Of a DNA stretch of 64,000 bases, positions 35,063-50,446 are shown piece after piece. Every line of letters starts with the position of its first letter. Position 1 is the stretch's first letter. This DNA is from Lysobacter sp. Root494 (GTDB lineage: Bacteria > Pseudomonadota > Gammaproteobacteria > Xanthomonadales > Xanthomonadaceae). Below the pieces are notes generated by a model that made no database searches, had not been told where the DNA came from, and worked only from the letters and a program-made list of their open reading frames with translations. The stretch spans positions 919,325 to 983,324 of the forward strand of contig NZ_LMFH01000005.1 of assembly GCF_001427225.1 (NCBI RefSeq), written 5' to 3'. The translations under genes were made by a program, and so were the position numbers.

Positions 35063-37432
35063 TCACTTCGGCGGTGGCGGTGCCAGCACGCTGCGATCGC
35101 CATTGTGCTCGGGTGGCGTCACCACGCCGGCGGCTTCCATCGCTTCGATCAGGCGGGCCGCGCGGTTGTAGCCGATCTTCAGGCGGCGTTGCACCCCGGA
35201 GATCGAAGCGCGGCGCGTTTCGGTAACGATGCGGACGGCTTCGTCGTACAGCGGATCGGACTCGTCCCCTGCTCCACCACCGCTCTCGGGCAGTCCGGTG
35301 GCGCCGACGATCACGCCGTCGCCCAGCGTCTGCACCTCGTCCAGCACGCCTTCGATGTAGTCGGGCGTACCGCTGACCTGCTTGAGGTGTTCGACGACGC
35401 GATGCACTTCCTCGTCACTGACGAAGGCGCCGTGCACACGTTCGGGAAGCGCGGTGCCCGGCGGCAGGTACAGCATGTCGCCGTGGCCAAGCAGCGTTTC
35501 CGCGCCGGACTGGTCGAGGATCGTGCGCGAATCGATCTTGCTCGACACCTGGAACGCAATGCGCGTCGGGATGTTCGCCTTGATCAGGCCGGTGATCACG
35601 TCGACCGACGGACGCTGGGTCGCGAGGATCAGATGGATGCCGGCGGCGCGCGCCTTCTGCGCCAGCCGTGCGATGAGTTCTTCGACCTTCTTGCCGACGA
35701 TCATCATCATGTCGGCGAATTCGTCGATGAAGACGACGATGAAAGGCAGCGTTTCCAGTGGACGTGGCGCTTCGCCCAGTTCGGCATTGGGCTTGAACAG
35801 CGGATCCATCATCGGCTGCCCGGCGTCCTGCGCGTCCTTCACCTTCTTGTTGAAACCGGCGAGGTTGCGCACGCCGACGGCCGACATGAGCTTGTAACGC
35901 CGCTCCATCTCGGCCACGCACCAGCGCAGGCCGTTGGCGGCTTCCTTCATGTCGGTCACCACCGGCGCCAGCAGGTGCGGAATGCCCTGGTAGACCGAGA
36001 GTTCCAGCATCTTCGGGTCGATCATCAGCATCCGCACGTCCTTGGCGGAAGCCTTGTAGAGCAACGACAGCACCATCGCGTTGACCGCGACGGACTTACC
36101 CGAGCCCGTGGTACCTGCAACCAGCAAATGCGGCATGCGCGCGAGGTCGGCGACGGTGGGGCGACCGGCGATGTCCTTGCCCAGCGCCAGGGTCAACGGG
36201 CTCGGCGACTTGTCGTATTCCTTCGAGCGCAGCAACTCGGAGAGAAAGATCATTTCGCGCGTGGTATTCGGCGTTTCCAGGCCGACCACCGACTTGCCCG
36301 GAATCACGTCCACGACCCGCACTGACTTCACCGACAGGCCGCGAGCGATGTCCTTGTCGAGCGAGCTGATCTGGCTGACCTTTACGCCTGGCGCGGGTTC
36401 GAGTTCGAAGCGCGTGATCACCGGGCCCGGGTAAGCGCCGACGACCTGCGCATCGATGCGGAAGTCCTTGAGCTTGAATTCGATCTGGCGCGAGAGGGTT
36501 TCGAGCGTTTCTTCGCTGTAGCCCTTCGGCTGTGGCTTGGGATCGTCGAGCAGCGCCAGCGGCGGAATGCCGGTGCCGTCGCCGACATGGAACAGGGGAA
36601 TCTGCTGCTCGCGCTTGGCGCGCTCGCTCTTCTCGACCACGGGCGCGGGTGGCGGTTCGATCCTGACCGGCGCACGCTTCGCGCGCAGCTCGGTTTCGAC
36701 CTTGCGCGCTTCCTCGCGCTCTTCGCGGAAGGCGCGCGTCTGCTGCCATTCGGTGGCCTGCTGGCTGCCGCGACGGAACAGTCTGCTCGCAAGCGGCCCG
36801 AGTTCCAGCGTCCACTGGCCCAGCTTGTCCATCACGGTGAGCCATGACAGGCCGGTCGCGAGCGTCACCGAGATCAACAACAGCGCGACGACGAACAGGT
36901 TGCTGCCCATTGGGCCAAAACCCTTGTACAGCGAATTGCCGACGAGGCGGCCGAGGATGCCGCCGGCGCCAGCGGGAAAGTGCTCCGGTGCGGCAGCACG
37001 CAGGTAGAGGAACCCGGTCGCCGAAACGATGAAACCGACGATGCCGATCAATCGCAGTGCCGGACCGAGGTCGGCATCGCCATCGCCATCCGCATCCATG
37101 CCGAACAGCGCGATCCACGCGATGAAACCGAGCATGAGCGGCAGCACGAACGCGACGTAGCCGCTCAACAGCAGCAGGCCATCGGCGACTTTCGCCCCGA
37201 CCAGCCCACCTACGTTATGCAAGGGTGCAGTGACGCTGCCCGAGTGCGTGATCCCTGGGTCGGTCGAGGAATAGGTGAAGAGGCTCGCCATCAGGTACAG
37301 CAACAGCGGCGCGATCAGGATCATCGCGATGTCGCGCATGAGCCGCTGCCGGCGTGGCGAGGGCGCAGCGCGCTCCTTGCCGGCGGGTTCCGCCTTCACC
37401 TTCTTTCGAGTTGCTGCCGGGGCTTGCGCCAC
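35063..37432 (-). CDS. ftsK: DNA translocase FtsK
   Basis: Septum-anchored motor that moves chromosome ends and activates XerCD at dif. The 789 residues have four N-terminal helices, a short linker (compared with over 1300 residues in E. coli), the RecA-like motor with Walker [10 protein letters not shown] and Walker [15 protein letters not shown], and a gamma winged helix ([21 protein letters not shown]) that reads KOPS sites. The linker contains a run of charged coiled residues. The promoter is likely in the 540-base divergent region shared with trxB. Confidence 0.96.
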   Translation of the reverse strand: MAQAPAATRKKVKAEPAGKERAAPSPRRQRLMRDIAMILIAPLLLYLMASLFTYSSTDPGITHSGSVTAPLHNVGGLVGAKVADGLLLLSGYVAFVLPLMLGFIAWIALFGMDADGDGDADLGPALRLIGIVGFIVSATGFLYLRAAAPEHFPAGAGGILGRLVGNSLYKGFGPMGSNLFVVALLLISVTLATGLSWLTVMDKLGQWTLELGPLASRLFRRGSQQATEWQQTRAFREEREEARKVETELRAKRAPVRIEPPPAPVVEKSERAKREQQIPLFHVGDGTGIPPLALLDDPKPQPKGYSEETLETLSRQIEFKLKDFRIDAQVVGAYPGPVITRFELEPAPGVKVSQISSLDKDIARGLSVKSVRVVDVIPGKSVVGLETPNTTREMIFLSELLRSKEYDKSPSPLTLALGKDIAGRPTVADLARMPHLLVAGTTGSGKSVAVNAMVLSLLYKASAKDVRMLMIDPKMLELSVYQGIPHLLAPVVTDMKEAANGLRWCVAEMERRYKLMSAVGVRNLAGFNKKVKDAQDAGQPMMDPLFKPNAELGEAPRPLETLPFIVVFIDEFADMMMIVGKKVEELIARLAQKARAAGIHLILATQRPSVDVITGLIKANIPTRIAFQVSSKIDSRTILDQSGAETLLGHGDMLYLPPGTALPERVHGAFVSDEEVHRVVEHLKQVSGTPDYIEGVLDEVQTLGDGVIVGATGLPESGGGAGDESDPLYDEAVRIVTETRRASISGVQRRLKIGYNRAARLIEAMEAAGVVTPPEHNGDRSVLAPPPPK

Positions 37433-38934
<1,502 letters not shown>

Positions 38935-39077
38935 CCGCGCCTGGTCGATGCCCTATCGGCATCGCTGCGGTGGCGAGCGCCCGGCCATGGGATGGCTGGG
39001 CAGGACTGTCGCCATGAACGGCTGCCGCCGCGGGCACAAAAACGCGAACGCACCTGTCCTTCCGCCCGACCACTGAT

Positions 39078-40202
39078 ATGGCGACTTCGCGCGTTGTCGG
39101 CTCATTGAAGGAAATTCCGGCGGCGCACTGGGATGCGCTGCACGATGGAACCAATCCGTTCATCGCGCATGCCTTTCTTGCCGGGCTCGAAGAGCATGGC
39201 TGCGTGCGCGAGGAATGGGGCTGGAGTCCGCGGCACCTGACTCTGTGGGAAGGCGATCAACTGGTCGCCGCCGCCCCTGGTTACAGCAAGAACAACTCGC
39301 ATGGCGAGTTTGTATTCGACCATGCGTGGGCGCACGCCTATGCGCGGGCCGGCTTGGACTACTACCCGAAATGGCTGTTCGCGGTCCCCTACTCGCCCGT
39401 AACCGGCCCGCGCCTGCTGTCGATGTCCGATGCACACCGGCAAGCCCTCGCGCGGGCGATGACGGGACTGGCAGAACGCGAAGGCGCCTCGTCCGTCCAC
39501 GTCAACTTCCATGCGGAACGGGAAGCCATGACGTTCGATGCCCAATGGCTCGAGCGCATGGACGTGCAATATCACTGGTGCAATGAAGCTGGCTGGACGA
39601 GCTTCGACGGGTTCCTGGCAGCACTCGACCACAAACACCGCAAGAACATCCGCCAGGAGCGCGCCAAGGTCGCCCGGGAAGGCATCCGCTTCCGGATCGT
39701 GCACGGCGACGAGGCCAGCGAATCCGATCTGGCGACGATGCATGGCTTGTACCTGCAGACCTTCGCCGAGTACGGGAACCATCCGGCGCTGACGCTTCCG
39801 TTTTTCCAGCACCTCGCAACAGCGATTCCGCGATCGCTGGTGCTGATGCTCGCCCTGCGCGGCGATGAGGCGGTCGCGGGCGCGTTGTGCCTGCGCGGCG
39901 GCAGCACGCTGTATGGCCGTTATTGGGGCGCATACGAGCAGGTTCCCGGCCTGCATTTCGAGACCTGCTACTACCAGGGCATCGACTACTGCCTACGCGA
40001 GGGGCTCACCCGCTTCGAGCCGGGCGCCCAGGGCGAACACAAGCTGGCGCGCGGCTTCCTGCCTGCATTCGTGCGCAGCCGGCATTGGGTCGCGCATGAA
40101 GGTTTCCGCGAGGCACTCCGCGAATGGTGCGCGCAGGAAGCCGATTCGGTTCGGCGTTACGCGGCGACGCTCACCTCGCACTCGCCATTCAAGGCAACCT
40201 GA
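39078..40202 (+). CDS. DUF482/FemAB-like GNAT family protein
   Basis: A 374-residue protein of the family annotated as peptidoglycan-related GNAT acyltransferases (PF04339). Typical stretches are PFIAHAFLAGLEEHGC, WGWSPRHLTLW, VNFHAE, LDHKHRKNIRQER and FEPGAQGEHKLARGF. The two-domain GNAT architecture suggests transfer of an acyl or aminoacyl group, but no substrate is established. It precedes aat, which attaches Leu/Phe to N-degron substrates, with a gap of 44 bases. Confidence 0.8.
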   Translation: MATSRVVGSLKEIPAAHWDALHDGTNPFIAHAFLAGLEEHGCVREEWGWSPRHLTLWEGDQLVAAAPGYSKNNSHGEFVFDHAWAHAYARAGLDYYPKWLFAVPYSPVTGPRLLSMSDAHRQALARAMTGLAEREGASSVHVNFHAEREAMTFDAQWLERMDVQYHWCNEAGWTSFDGFLAALDHKHRKNIRQERAKVAREGIRFRIVHGDEASESDLATMHGLYLQTFAEYGNHPALTLPFFQHLATAIPRSLVLMLALRGDEAVAGALCLRGGSTLYGRYWGAYEQVPGLHFETCYYQGIDYCLREGLTRFEPGAQGEHKLARGFLPAFVRSRHWVAHEGFREALREWCAQEADSVRRYAATLTSHSPFKAT

Positions 40203-40246
40203 GCACGGGTTGTTGTCAGCGCATGCGGATGGGTGATCATCGCGGC

Positions 40247-40993
40247 ATGTCGATCCATCTTCCGGCGCTCTCTTCCGATCCGAATGCACCGTTTCCGCCG
40301 GGACACACGGCCCTGCGGCAACCGGACGGCCTGCTCGCGATGGGTGGTGACCTCTCATCCGCACGCCTGCTCAATGCCTATCGACATGGGATCTTTCCCT
40401 GGTACTCGGATGGCCAGCCGATCCTGTGGTGGTGCCCTGACCCGCGCACGGTGTTCCGCACGGATGGCGTGCATCTGTCCTCGCGCTTCCGTCGATCGCT
40501 GCGACAATGCGACTGGACGGTGCAGGCCGACACCTGCTTCGACCGGGTGATCGCTGCCTGCGCCCACACGCCGCGGACAGGGCAACCCGGCACCTGGATC
40601 ACCTCCGGAATGATCCAGGCCTACAACCGACTCCACGAACTCGGGCACGCGCACTCCATCGAGGTGCTTTCGGGCGACCGTCTGATAGGCGGGCTGTATG
40701 GCATAGCCGTGGGGAAGATGTTTTTCGGCGAAAGCATGTACAGCGCCGAGTCCGGAGGTTCGAAGGTCGCCGTGGCGGCACTGGCGAAGCGTCTGCTCGA
40801 ATGGGGTTTCCCGCTGCTGGATGCCCAGGTCGAGAACGACCACCTTCTGTCGCTGGGCGCCGAACCCCGGCCACGCGATCGCTTCCTGGCGGCTGTATCC
40901 GAACTGACCGCGGAGCCGGAGCCCGCTGGATCGTGGACCGAACGCTTCGGCACGGTCGCTGCATCTGAACTGGCACCGGCCGGTGCCGCCTGA
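40247..40993 (+). CDS. aat: leucyl/phenylalanyl-tRNA-protein transferase
   Basis: Adds Leu or Phe from tRNA to proteins with N-terminal Arg or Lys and so marks them for ClpS-ClpAP. The 248 residues show the family signature GIFPWYSDGQPILWWCPDPR, then GTWITSGMIQAYNRLHELGHAHS, GGLYGIAVGKMFFGESMYS and LLDAQVENDHLLSLGA. ATG 40247 begins at the conserved N-terminus. It is in the same block as clpA and clpS, as in E. coli (aat-infA-clpA-clpS), giving a compact N-degron locus. Confidence 0.95.
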   Translation: MSIHLPALSSDPNAPFPPGHTALRQPDGLLAMGGDLSSARLLNAYRHGIFPWYSDGQPILWWCPDPRTVFRTDGVHLSSRFRRSLRQCDWTVQADTCFDRVIAACAHTPRTGQPGTWITSGMIQAYNRLHELGHAHSIEVLSGDRLIGGLYGIAVGKMFFGESMYSAESGGSKVAVAALAKRLLEWGFPLLDAQVENDHLLSLGAEPRPRDRFLAAVSELTAEPEPAGSWTERFGTVAASELAPAGAA

Positions 40994-41093
40994 GCCTTGC
41001 GCCCACGACCCCATCACGCCCCGTTTGTGGCAGAATGCGCGGCTTCGCGGGCGCGTGACGCCCGTCTTCTGAAACGTTCAACCCGGAAACTTC

Positions 41094-41312
41094 ATGGCAA
41101 AAGACGATGTGATCGAATTCGAGGGCACGGTGGCGGAAACCCTTCCGAACACCATGTTCCGCGTGCGACTCGAGAACGGCCACGAGATCATTGCCCACAT
41201 CTCCGGGCGGATGCGCAAGAACTACATCCGCATCCTGACCGGTGACAAGGTGAAGGTCGAAATGACCCCGTACGACCTGACCAAGGGTCGCATCACCTAT
41301 CGCATGAAGTGA
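41094..41312 (+). CDS. infA: translation initiation factor IF-1
   Basis: The 72-residue S1-fold factor that occupies the ribosomal A site during initiation. It matches family length and sequence throughout ([52 protein letters not shown]). GGAAA lies five bases ahead of the ATG. The 100-base leader contains a small CGGGCG/CGCCCG stem near 41057-41073. A strong terminator follows. Confidence 0.97.
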   Translation: MAKDDVIEFEGTVAETLPNTMFRVRLENGHEIIAHISGRMRKNYIRILTGDKVKVEMTPYDLTKGRITYRMK

Positions 41313-41328
41313 TCGCGCTAATTGCATG

Positions 41329-41355
41329 AAAAAGGCGGCCAATGGCCGCCTTTTT
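41329..41355. terminator. bidirectional intrinsic terminator between infA and clpA
   Basis: AAAAAGGCGGCC, three bases, then GGCCGCCTTTTT. It serves infA on the plus strand and clpA on the minus strand, which converge here. Confidence 0.95.
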
Positions 41356-41383
41356 CGTTGGAGCATCCCCTGCCCGCTCGCGT

Positions 41384-43666
<2,283 letters not shown>

Positions 43667-43814
43667 GGGGCAATAGCCTCCGGAATTACTGCAACCCTAT
43701 CTGGGGACAGCAACCGGCGTTTTCCATGCCAGCCCCCTCAGGCGTTCGGAACACTGCGTGGCACTTTCGTATGCATTGGTGCATTCGCTGAGTACAACGT
43801 CCTTCCAGATTCTT

Positions 43815-44135
43815 TTAGGCCTTTTCCATCGTGCAGAGCAAGGGGTGTTGGTTGAGTCTTGAATATTCGTTCACCTGCGCCACCTTGGATTCGGCAACTT
43901 CGCGGGTGAAGACACCGCAAACGCCGCGGCCCCGGGTATGGACATGCAGCATGATCTGGGTGGCTTTTTCCGCATTGAACGAGAAAAAGCGCATCAGGAC
44001 CTCAACCACGAAATCCATCGGAGTGTAGTCATCGTTCAGCAGCAGGACGGAATACAGCGGCGGACGGGCGACTTCCGGCTTCCCGGTTTCCACCATCACG
44101 CCGTGGCTATGTTCCTGATCGGTGCGTTTCGTCAT
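43815..44135 (-). CDS. clpS: Clp protease adaptor ClpS
   Basis: N-degron adaptor for ClpA. The 106-residue protein has a flexible N-terminus, then [20 protein letters not shown] (NDDxTPMxFV specificity site) and [20 protein letters not shown] with the binding His residues. It precedes clpA in the same direction, the conserved order. Confidence 0.97.
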   Translation of the reverse strand: MTKRTDQEHSHGVMVETGKPEVARPPLYSVLLLNDDYTPMDFVVEVLMRFFSFNAEKATQIMLHVHTRGRGVCGVFTREVAESKVAQVNEYSRLNQHPLLCTMEKA

Positions 44136-44227
44136 GGGCGAATTATAAGGAACCCGCGGTCGAGCCTTCGATGGACGCTTCGGTTGCCCCCTTGCACAAT
44201 GGGCGCACTCATCACCCCGGGGGCCGG

Positions 44228-44728
44228 ATGCGCGTTTTTGCCGCTACGCTTTTGTTTCTGACTGCTTCATCCATCGCGAACGCTGCCGAACCCGCCGCTC
44301 CGGCAAAACCGCAGGGCGACCCCGCCGTCCGCGAGCTGCTGGACGAACTCAAGTACAGGTACGACGTCGATGAGGAGGGTGACTACCGCCTGACCTTCGG
44401 CATGGACGAGGAAGAAGACGGCCGAAGCCAGCTGGTCTTCGTGCGATCGCCCGTGGAGACATACGGGGCGCACCGGATCCGCGAGATCTGGTCGCCGGCC
44501 TATCTGTCGGCCACCGATGAATTCCCGGCGAAGGTCGCCACGCGCCTGCTCGAGGCCACCCAGGAGAGCAAGCTTGGCGCATGGTCCAAGCAGGGCCGCT
44601 ACGCGGTTTTCGTGGTGAAGCTTGCCGCCGATGCGAGCGCCAGCGAACTCGACGACGCCGTCGAAGCCGCGCTGCGTTCGGCCGACGAAATGGAACAGGA
44701 ACTCAGTCCCGGCAAGGACGAGTTCTGA
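44228..44728 (+). CDS. secreted hypothetical protein with a YbjN-like core
   Basis: I do not recognise this gene firmly. The 166-residue product starts with a signal peptide ([19 protein letters not shown]) and contains [20 protein letters not shown], then [21 protein letters not shown] and [20 protein letters not shown]. The alternation resembles YbjN/type III chaperone-like folds, where a small alpha/beta protein binds partners. ATG 44228 is chosen for the signal peptide; an earlier in-frame ATG at 44171 would bury it. Confidence 0.6.
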   Translation: MRVFAATLLFLTASSIANAAEPAAPAKPQGDPAVRELLDELKYRYDVDEEGDYRLTFGMDEEEDGRSQLVFVRSPVETYGAHRIREIWSPAYLSATDEFPAKVATRLLEATQESKLGAWSKQGRYAVFVVKLAADASASELDDAVEAALRSADEMEQELSPGKDEF

Positions 44729-44828
44729 TGGACACCGTGCGGGAGAGCCCTCTCCCTACGGGTCCGCTTTATGCAGACTCGCTTCCGGCGGGTCCGCTCT
44801 CAAAGGTTTCACTTCCAGGCGTGTTCCG

Positions 44829-45290
44829 ATGACTTACCGCGAAGGGCGTTTCTGGCAACCGGACGTGACCGTCGCGACGATAGTCGTGAGCGACGGTCGC
44901 CTCCTCATGGTCGAGGAGCACGCCGGTGGCCGCCTGGTGCTGAACCAGCCCGCAGGGCACCTCGAGCCGGACGAGAGCCTGGTCGAGGCCGCCCTGCGCG
45001 AGACACTGGAGGAAACCGGCTGGGACGTGCGGTTGACCGCGTTTGTCGGGGCCTACCAATGGAAGGCGTCCGAGACCGGCCGCCATTACCTTCGCTTTGC
45101 TTTCGCTGCCGAGCCGTTGACCCACCATCCCGAGCGCAAGCTGGACGAAGGCATCACGCGCGCGTTGTGGCTGACACCGGGCGAGTTGCAGGCCGAAGCC
45201 GCGCGCCACCGTAGCCCCCTTGTATGGCGTAGTGCGTCCGACTTCCTCGCCGGACGCCGCCAGCCACTGGAACTGCTGCAACAGTTGTGA
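44829..45290 (+). CDS. nudJ: NUDIX hydrolase, NudJ-like
   Basis: Hydrolyses nucleoside diphosphate-linked compounds; E. coli NudJ acts on thiamin pyrophosphate precursors and nucleotides. The 153 residues contain the full Nudix box [20 protein letters not shown] followed by TGW. Opening [18 protein letters not shown] is typical. The stop overlaps the mnmA start (TGATG). The order nudJ-mnmA-hflD matches E. coli, which supports the symbol. Confidence 0.85.
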   Translation: MTYREGRFWQPDVTVATIVVSDGRLLMVEEHAGGRLVLNQPAGHLEPDESLVEAALRETLEETGWDVRLTAFVGAYQWKASETGRHYLRFAFAAEPLTHHPERKLDEGITRALWLTPGELQAEAARHRSPLVWRSASDFLAGRRQPLELLQQL

Positions 45291-46408
45291 TGAACGCCGT
45301 GCGCACCATCATCGGCATGTCAGGTGGCGTGGATTCGTCTGTCGCCGCGCTGCGCCTGCGCGACGCGGGCGAGCCGATCGCTGGTCTGTTCATGCAGAAC
45401 TGGGCCGACGACGGCAGCGGCGACTGCCGAGCGGAAGACGACCGCCGCGATGCCGTTGCCGTGTGCGGGCGATTGGGCATGCCCATCCACTTCCGTGATT
45501 TTTCGAAGGAATACTGGGACGGCGTATTCGCCCATTTTCTCGCGGAGTACGCGGCCGGCCGCACGCCGAATCCGGACGTGCTGTGCAATCGCGAGATCAA
45601 GTTCAAATATTTCCTCGATGCGGCATACGAGCTCGGTGCGGAATTCATCGCCACCGGGCATTACGCGCGCGTCGCGGAAATTGACGGGCAGTTCCGGTTG
45701 CTCAAGGCCGCGGACCGCAGCAAGGACCAGAGTTACTTCCTGCATCAGCTCGGGCAGAAGCAGCTCTCGGCGACGAAGTTTCCGCTCGGCGAGCTGATCA
45801 AGGCCGACGTACGCGACATGGCGCGCGATGCGGGATTGCCGACGCATGCAAAGAAGGACTCCACGGGCATCTGCTTCATCGGCGAACGTGATTTCCGCGA
45901 TTTCCTTGCTCGCTATCTGCCCGCGCGTGCCGGCGAAATGCGCACGCCTGCTGGCCATGTGCTAGGCGAACATCCGGGCGTGTTCTATTTCACCCTCGGC
46001 CAGCGCGAAGGCCTGAACATCGGCGGCGTACGCGGTTTCGAACCCGCTCCCTGGTACGTCGTCGGCAAGGACGTGGCGAACAACGTGCTGTACGTGGACC
46101 AGGGCGTCGACAGCCCGTTCCTGCACTCCAGGACTCTGTGGTCCGAAGGCGCGCACTGGATTGCCGGTGCGCCACCCGCTTCCCGTTTCCGGTGCAACGC
46201 CCAGACGCGCTATCGGCAGCCCGACCAGACCTGCGAAGTCATCGTCAGTAGCGACGGAACCCTGGAAGTCCGTTTCGCCGATCCGCAACGCGCAGTCACG
46301 CCGGGGCAATCCCTGGTGTTGTACGACGGCGATGTGTGCCTCGGAGGCGCCGTGATCGCCGCCACCGACGCCGTGCTGGAACAGAGAATCAAGGAACATG
46401 CCGCATGA
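45290..46408 (+). CDS. mnmA: tRNA 2-thiouridylase MnmA
   Basis: Makes the s2 modification of U34 in tRNA Lys/Glu/Gln with sulfur relayed by TusE/IscS. The 372 residues include the PP-loop [35 protein letters not shown] (catalytic Cys), [18 protein letters not shown] (second catalytic Cys) and [15 protein letters not shown]-like end. The start ATG at 45290 overlaps the nudJ stop. Confidence 0.96.
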   Translation: MNAVRTIIGMSGGVDSSVAALRLRDAGEPIAGLFMQNWADDGSGDCRAEDDRRDAVAVCGRLGMPIHFRDFSKEYWDGVFAHFLAEYAAGRTPNPDVLCNREIKFKYFLDAAYELGAEFIATGHYARVAEIDGQFRLLKAADRSKDQSYFLHQLGQKQLSATKFPLGELIKADVRDMARDAGLPTHAKKDSTGICFIGERDFRDFLARYLPARAGEMRTPAGHVLGEHPGVFYFTLGQREGLNIGGVRGFEPAPWYVVGKDVANNVLYVDQGVDSPFLHSRTLWSEGAHWIAGAPPASRFRCNAQTRYRQPDQTCEVIVSSDGTLEVRFADPQRAVTPGQSLVLYDGDVCLGGAVIAATDAVLEQRIKEHAA

Positions 46409-47031
46409 CCGAAGCCGACCGCTTCAATCCGTTTTCCGATCGCATGCTCGCCCTCGCCGGGCTGATGCAAGCGCTCGCGCAAGTGCGCCGCATCGCTGAC
46501 ACGGGGCAGGCGCATGCGGACGTGGTCACCACGGCGCTCGATTCGGTGTTCCTCATCGACGCGGGCACCACCGCTGAGGTCTACGGCGGCACGCATGCGC
46601 TGCGCACGGGATTGATGCTGCTGCGCGACTACTTCAGCGGCGCGATGCCCGACGAACAGCTTCCACGGCTTGCACTGGCGGTCATCCAGCTGGAACGTCG
46701 CTTCGTGCGCGATGACGACATGGTCGCGCGCGTCGTGGACGGCATCCGCGCCCAGAGCGATGCGGCCCAGCGGCTGGGCAGCTCTCATCCGGACGTGCTC
46801 AATGCGCTCGGCGCGCTCTACGCCGATACCCTGAGCCACCTGCGGCCGCGCGTGCTGGTGCAGGGGAACCCGCACTATCTCGGCCAGGCACCCGTGGTTG
46901 CCGAAGTCCGGGCCGTGTTGTTGTCGGCGGTGCGTTCGGCGGTGCTATGGCGACAGCTGGGCGGCAGCTTGTGGGATTTTCTGTTGCGCAAGAAGGCGAT
47001 GGGGGAAGCGGTGGAGGAGTTGTTGGCGTAG
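46405..47031 (+). CDS. hflD: HflD-like high-frequency lysogenisation protein
   Basis: A 208-residue peripheral membrane protein. [19 protein letters not shown] and [20 protein letters not shown] match HflD, as do [14 protein letters not shown] and [22 protein letters not shown]. coli HflD affects lambda lysogeny and lipid or PurB-linked processes; its basic role is unclear. The start overlaps the mnmA stop by four bases. Confidence 0.9.
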   Translation: MTEADRFNPFSDRMLALAGLMQALAQVRRIADTGQAHADVVTTALDSVFLIDAGTTAEVYGGTHALRTGLMLLRDYFSGAMPDEQLPRLALAVIQLERRFVRDDDMVARVVDGIRAQSDAAQRLGSSHPDVLNALGALYADTLSHLRPRVLVQGNPHYLGQAPVVAEVRAVLLSAVRSAVLWRQLGGSLWDFLLRKKAMGEAVEELLA

Positions 47032-47100
47032 TTCTGTTGGGAAGGCTGCGCCGTTGTTTTCCTGCCCTGTGACTCTGTTTCTGCAATTGATGTTGCCCTT

Positions 47101-47214
47101 GCTCGTCATTCCCGCGAAAGCGGGAATCCAGTGACTTGGCCTTTGTTCTTGCTTGAGATTTCTGCAATAGCAAAAACAAAGTCGCTGGATTCCCGCTTTC
47201 GCGGGAATGACGAG
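47101..47214. repeat. inverted pair of REP-like elements (REPIN-like)
   Basis: Each half carries CTCGTCATTCCCGCGAAA followed by GCGGGAATCCAG (or its complement), with an internal stem ATTCCCGC/GCGGGAAT around a GAAA loop. The first copy reads forward from 47101 and the second reads backward to 47214. A related pair lies at 62341-62455. The arrangement resembles short palindromic REPIN elements mobilised by RAYT transposases, none of which is in the window. Confidence 0.75.
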
Positions 47215-47240
47215 CAAAAGCAAAGGCGATAAAACAGCAA

Positions 47241-47301
<61 letters not shown>

Positions 47302-47334
47302 AGACCGTAAGTCCAATAATTGGAATGACTGCCC

Positions 47335-47370
47335 AAACAAAAAAAAGCCCCGGCGAACCGGGGCTATTTT
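47335..47370 (-). terminator. intrinsic terminator of acnB
   Basis: On the minus strand AGCCCCGG and CCGGGGCT flank a TTCG loop and are followed by eight T. Ends the acnB message 18 bases after its stop. Confidence 0.92.
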
Positions 47371-47382
47371 TCGAGCCGCGCC

Positions 47383-49971
47383 TTACGCCGCAACCACTTT
47401 CTCTGCCACTTCGCGATATTCCTCGATCTGGTCGAAGTTCATGTAGCGGTAGATCTCGGCGCCCTCGTTGTTGAGCACGCCGATGTCCGCCATGTACTCC
47501 TCGCGCGTCGGGATGCGGCCCAGCCGTGAGCAGATCGCGGCCAGTTCCGCCGAACCCAGGTACACGTTGGTGTTGCGGCCCAGGCGGTTCGGGAAGTTGC
47601 GCGTCGAAGTCGAGAACACCGTCGCGCCCTCGCGCGCCTGCGCCTGGTTGCCCATGCACAGCGAGCAGCCCGGCATTTCCATGCGCGCTCCTGCGGTGCC
47701 GAAGGTGCCGTAGTGCCCTTCCTTCGTCAGTTCCGACGCATCCATCTTGGTCGGCGGCGCCACCCACAGGCGGGTGGGAATGTCGCGCTTGCCTTCCAGC
47801 AGCTTCGCGGCGGCGCGGAAATGGCCGATGTTGGTCATGCACGAGCCGATGAAGACTTCGTCGATCTTGGCCCCGGCGACGTCGGACAGCGTCTTCACGT
47901 CGTCCGGGTCGTTCGGGCAGGCGACGATCGGCTCGACGATCTGGTTGAGATCGATCTCGATGACCGCGGCGTATTCGGCATCCGCATCGCCTTCGAGCAA
48001 TTGCGGATTCGCGAGCCAACCTTCCATCGCCTTGATGCGGCGCTGGAGCGAACGTGCGTCCGCGTAGCCTTCGGCGATCATCCACTTCAGCAGCGTGATG
48101 TTGCTGTTGAGGTATTCGATGATCGGTTCCTTGTCGAGCTTCACCGTGCAACCTGCCGCCGAACGCTCGGCCGAGGCATCGGACAGTTCGAATGCCTGTT
48201 CCACCTTCAGCTGCGGCAGGCCTTCGATCTCGAGGATGCGGCCGGAGAAGATGTTCTTCTTGCCCTGCTTGGCGACGGTCAGCAGGCCCGACTTGATCGC
48301 GGCCAGCGGGATCGCGTTGACGAGGTCACGCAGGGTCACGCCCGGCTGCATTTCGCCCTTGAAGCGGACGAGCACCGATTCGGGCATGTCCAGCGGCATC
48401 ACGCCGGTCGCGGCTGCGAAGGCCACGAGACCCGAGCCCGCCGGGAACGAAATACCTACCGGGAAGCGCGTATGCGAGTCGCCGCCGGTGCCGACGGTGT
48501 CGGGCATCAGCATTCGGTTGAGCCAGCTGTGGATCACGCCGTCGCCCGGACGCAGCGCGATGCCGCCGCGGTTGCTGATGAAGGCCGGCAGCTCGTGGTG
48601 TGTTTTAACGTCGACCGGCTTCGGATACGCCGCGGTGTGGCAGAACGACTGCATGACGAGGTCGGCGGAGAAACCGAGGCACGCCAGGTCCTTCAGCTCA
48701 TCCCGCGTCATCGGGCCGGTGGTGTCCTGCGACCCCACCGACATCATTTTCGGTTCGCAATACGTGCCCGGGCGAATGCCCTTTCCTTCCGGCAGGCCGC
48801 ACGCGCGGCCGACCATCTTCTGCGCAAGCGAATAACCCTTGCCGGTATCGGCCGGGTTCTGCGGCAGGCGGAACAGCGTCGACGCCGGCAGGCCCAACGC
48901 TTCGCGCGCCTTGGTGGTGAGGCCGCGGCCGACGATCAGCGGAATGCGGCCACCGGCGCGCACTTCATCGAACAGCACGTCCGACTTCACCGCGAATTCG
49001 GCGATCACTTCGCCATTCTTGAGTGCCTTGCCTTCGTACGGACGCAGCTCGACCACGTCGCCCATGTTCATCTGCGAGACGTCGAGCTCGATCGGCAGTG
49101 CGCCGGCGTCTTCCATCGTGTTGTAGAAGATCGGGGCGATCTTCGAGCCCAGGCACACGCCACCGAAGCGTTTGTTCGGGATGAAAGGGATGTCCTGGCC
49201 GGTGAACCACAGCACCGAGTTGGTCGCGGACTTGCGGCTCGAACCGGTGCCGACGACGTCACCGACATAGGCAACGAGATGACCCTTGGCCTTCAGCGAT
49301 TCGATGAACTTCACCGGACCGCGCTTGCCGTCTTCTTCCGGCGTGATCCCGTCGCGGGCGTTCTTCAGCATCGCCAGCGCGTGCAGCGGGATGTCCGGGC
49401 GCGTGGTCGCGTCCGGCGCGGGCGACAGGTCGTCGGTGTTGGTTTCGCCGGTCACCTTGAAGACGGTGATCGTCAGCGACTCGGGCACTTCCGGCTTGCT
49501 GGTGAACCACTCGGCGTCGGCCCAGCTCTGCAGCACGGCCTTCGCGTTCGCGTTGCCCTGCTGCGCCTTTTCCTGCACGTCATGGAAGGCGTCGAACATC
49601 AGCAGCGTGTGCTTGAGCGCGTTGGCGGCGACAGTGCCGACTTCGGCATCGTCGAGCAGCTCGACCAGCGGATGGATGTTGTAGCCGCCGAGCATCGTGC
49701 CCAGCAGTTCGGTGGCGCGCGTGCGCGGAATCAGCACGTTCTTCTCGGTACCGAAAGCGATGGCGGCGAGATAGGACGCCTTGACCTTCGCGGCGTCGTC
49801 CACGCCGGCTGGAACGCGGTTGGTAATCAGATCGAGCAGGAACTGTTCCTCGCCCGCCGGAGGATTCTTCAGCAGTTCGATCACGTCGGCGGTCTGCTGC
49901 GCGGTCAGCGGCAGGGGCGGAATGCCCAGGGCGGCGCGCTCGGCGACGTGTTGGCGGTATGCATCAAGCAT
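47383..49971 (-). CDS. acnB: aconitate hydratase B
   Basis: Citrate-isocitrate isomerase of the TCA cycle with a 4Fe-4S cluster. The 862-residue sequence starts with the HEAT-like domain ([20 protein letters not shown]), then the swivel domain placed early, which distinguishes AcnB, and ends with the catalytic domains: [38 protein letters not shown] and [11 protein letters not shown] supply the cluster cysteines. In Xanthomonas acnB lies next to the rpf region, as here. Confidence 0.96.
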   Translation of the reverse strand: MLDAYRQHVAERAALGIPPLPLTAQQTADVIELLKNPPAGEEQFLLDLITNRVPAGVDDAAKVKASYLAAIAFGTEKNVLIPRTRATELLGTMLGGYNIHPLVELLDDAEVGTVAANALKHTLLMFDAFHDVQEKAQQGNANAKAVLQSWADAEWFTSKPEVPESLTITVFKVTGETNTDDLSPAPDATTRPDIPLHALAMLKNARDGITPEEDGKRGPVKFIESLKAKGHLVAYVGDVVGTGSSRKSATNSVLWFTGQDIPFIPNKRFGGVCLGSKIAPIFYNTMEDAGALPIELDVSQMNMGDVVELRPYEGKALKNGEVIAEFAVKSDVLFDEVRAGGRIPLIVGRGLTTKAREALGLPASTLFRLPQNPADTGKGYSLAQKMVGRACGLPEGKGIRPGTYCEPKMMSVGSQDTTGPMTRDELKDLACLGFSADLVMQSFCHTAAYPKPVDVKTHHELPAFISNRGGIALRPGDGVIHSWLNRMLMPDTVGTGGDSHTRFPVGISFPAGSGLVAFAAATGVMPLDMPESVLVRFKGEMQPGVTLRDLVNAIPLAAIKSGLLTVAKQGKKNIFSGRILEIEGLPQLKVEQAFELSDASAERSAAGCTVKLDKEPIIEYLNSNITLLKWMIAEGYADARSLQRRIKAMEGWLANPQLLEGDADAEYAAVIEIDLNQIVEPIVACPNDPDDVKTLSDVAGAKIDEVFIGSCMTNIGHFRAAAKLLEGKRDIPTRLWVAPPTKMDASELTKEGHYGTFGTAGARMEMPGCSLCMGNQAQAREGATVFSTSTRNFPNRLGRNTNVYLGSAELAAICSRLGRIPTREEYMADIGVLNNEGAEIYRYMNFDQIEEYREVAEKVVAA

Positions 49972-50035
49972 GAGGAAACTCCAGGCGTATTGAAGGGGCT
50001 ACTGACTAAGGTTTACTGGCTGAAACCGGGGCGCA

Positions 50036-50446
50036 TCAAGCGGTTGGAACGATCAGCTTGAGTCCCTTGAAATACTGTTTATAGAAAGCGTCGTCGCGGG
50101 TTATGAGTCCGTCGCATTGCAGCAGTGCATGCGCACCGACGAGGAAGTCGGGAACCGCGCGTACCTGCGCCCCGCCCCGCTGCCGATAGCGGCGCTGCAT
50201 CTCGCCGGCACGCAATGCGGACTTGGATTCGATCGGACTGAAGCGGATGCTCATTTCCTCGAGCACGGTCAGCGCCTCGGCGCCGTCGTGCAACGCGCTG
50301 CAGACTTCGGCGAGTGCGATGTCGCAGATCACTACCGGGCCGTTGCTCAGGGACTGGCGCAGGCAGGCCTCCGCGGCGTCCGCCTGCGGGCCATTGGCGA
50401 GCAGGTCGATCAGGACCGACGAGTCGATCGCGATGGTCGCGCTCAC
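50036..50446 (-). CDS. vapC: VapC-type PIN-domain toxin
   Basis: RNase toxin of a type II toxin-antitoxin pair. The 136-residue PIN domain has its acidic site at Asp8 (AIDSSVLIDLL), Glu47 (LAEVCSAL), Asp100 (PDFLVGAHAL) and Asp118/119 (TRDDAF). The start is a GTG that overlaps the antitoxin stop (GTGA). The pair sits between acnB and acnA. Confidence 0.85.
   Translation of the reverse strand: MSATIAIDSSVLIDLLANGPQADAAEACLRQSLSNGPVVICDIALAEVCSALHDGAEALTVLEEMSIRFSPIESKSALRAGEMQRRYRQRGGAQVRAVPDFLVGAHALLQCDGLITRDDAFYKQYFKGLKLIVPTA

Noticed and set aside
47713-50061. Long plus-strand open frame opposite acnB
   Set aside because: Shadow of acnB; the aconitase motifs are all on the minus strand and the antisense frame has no signature or ribosome binding site.
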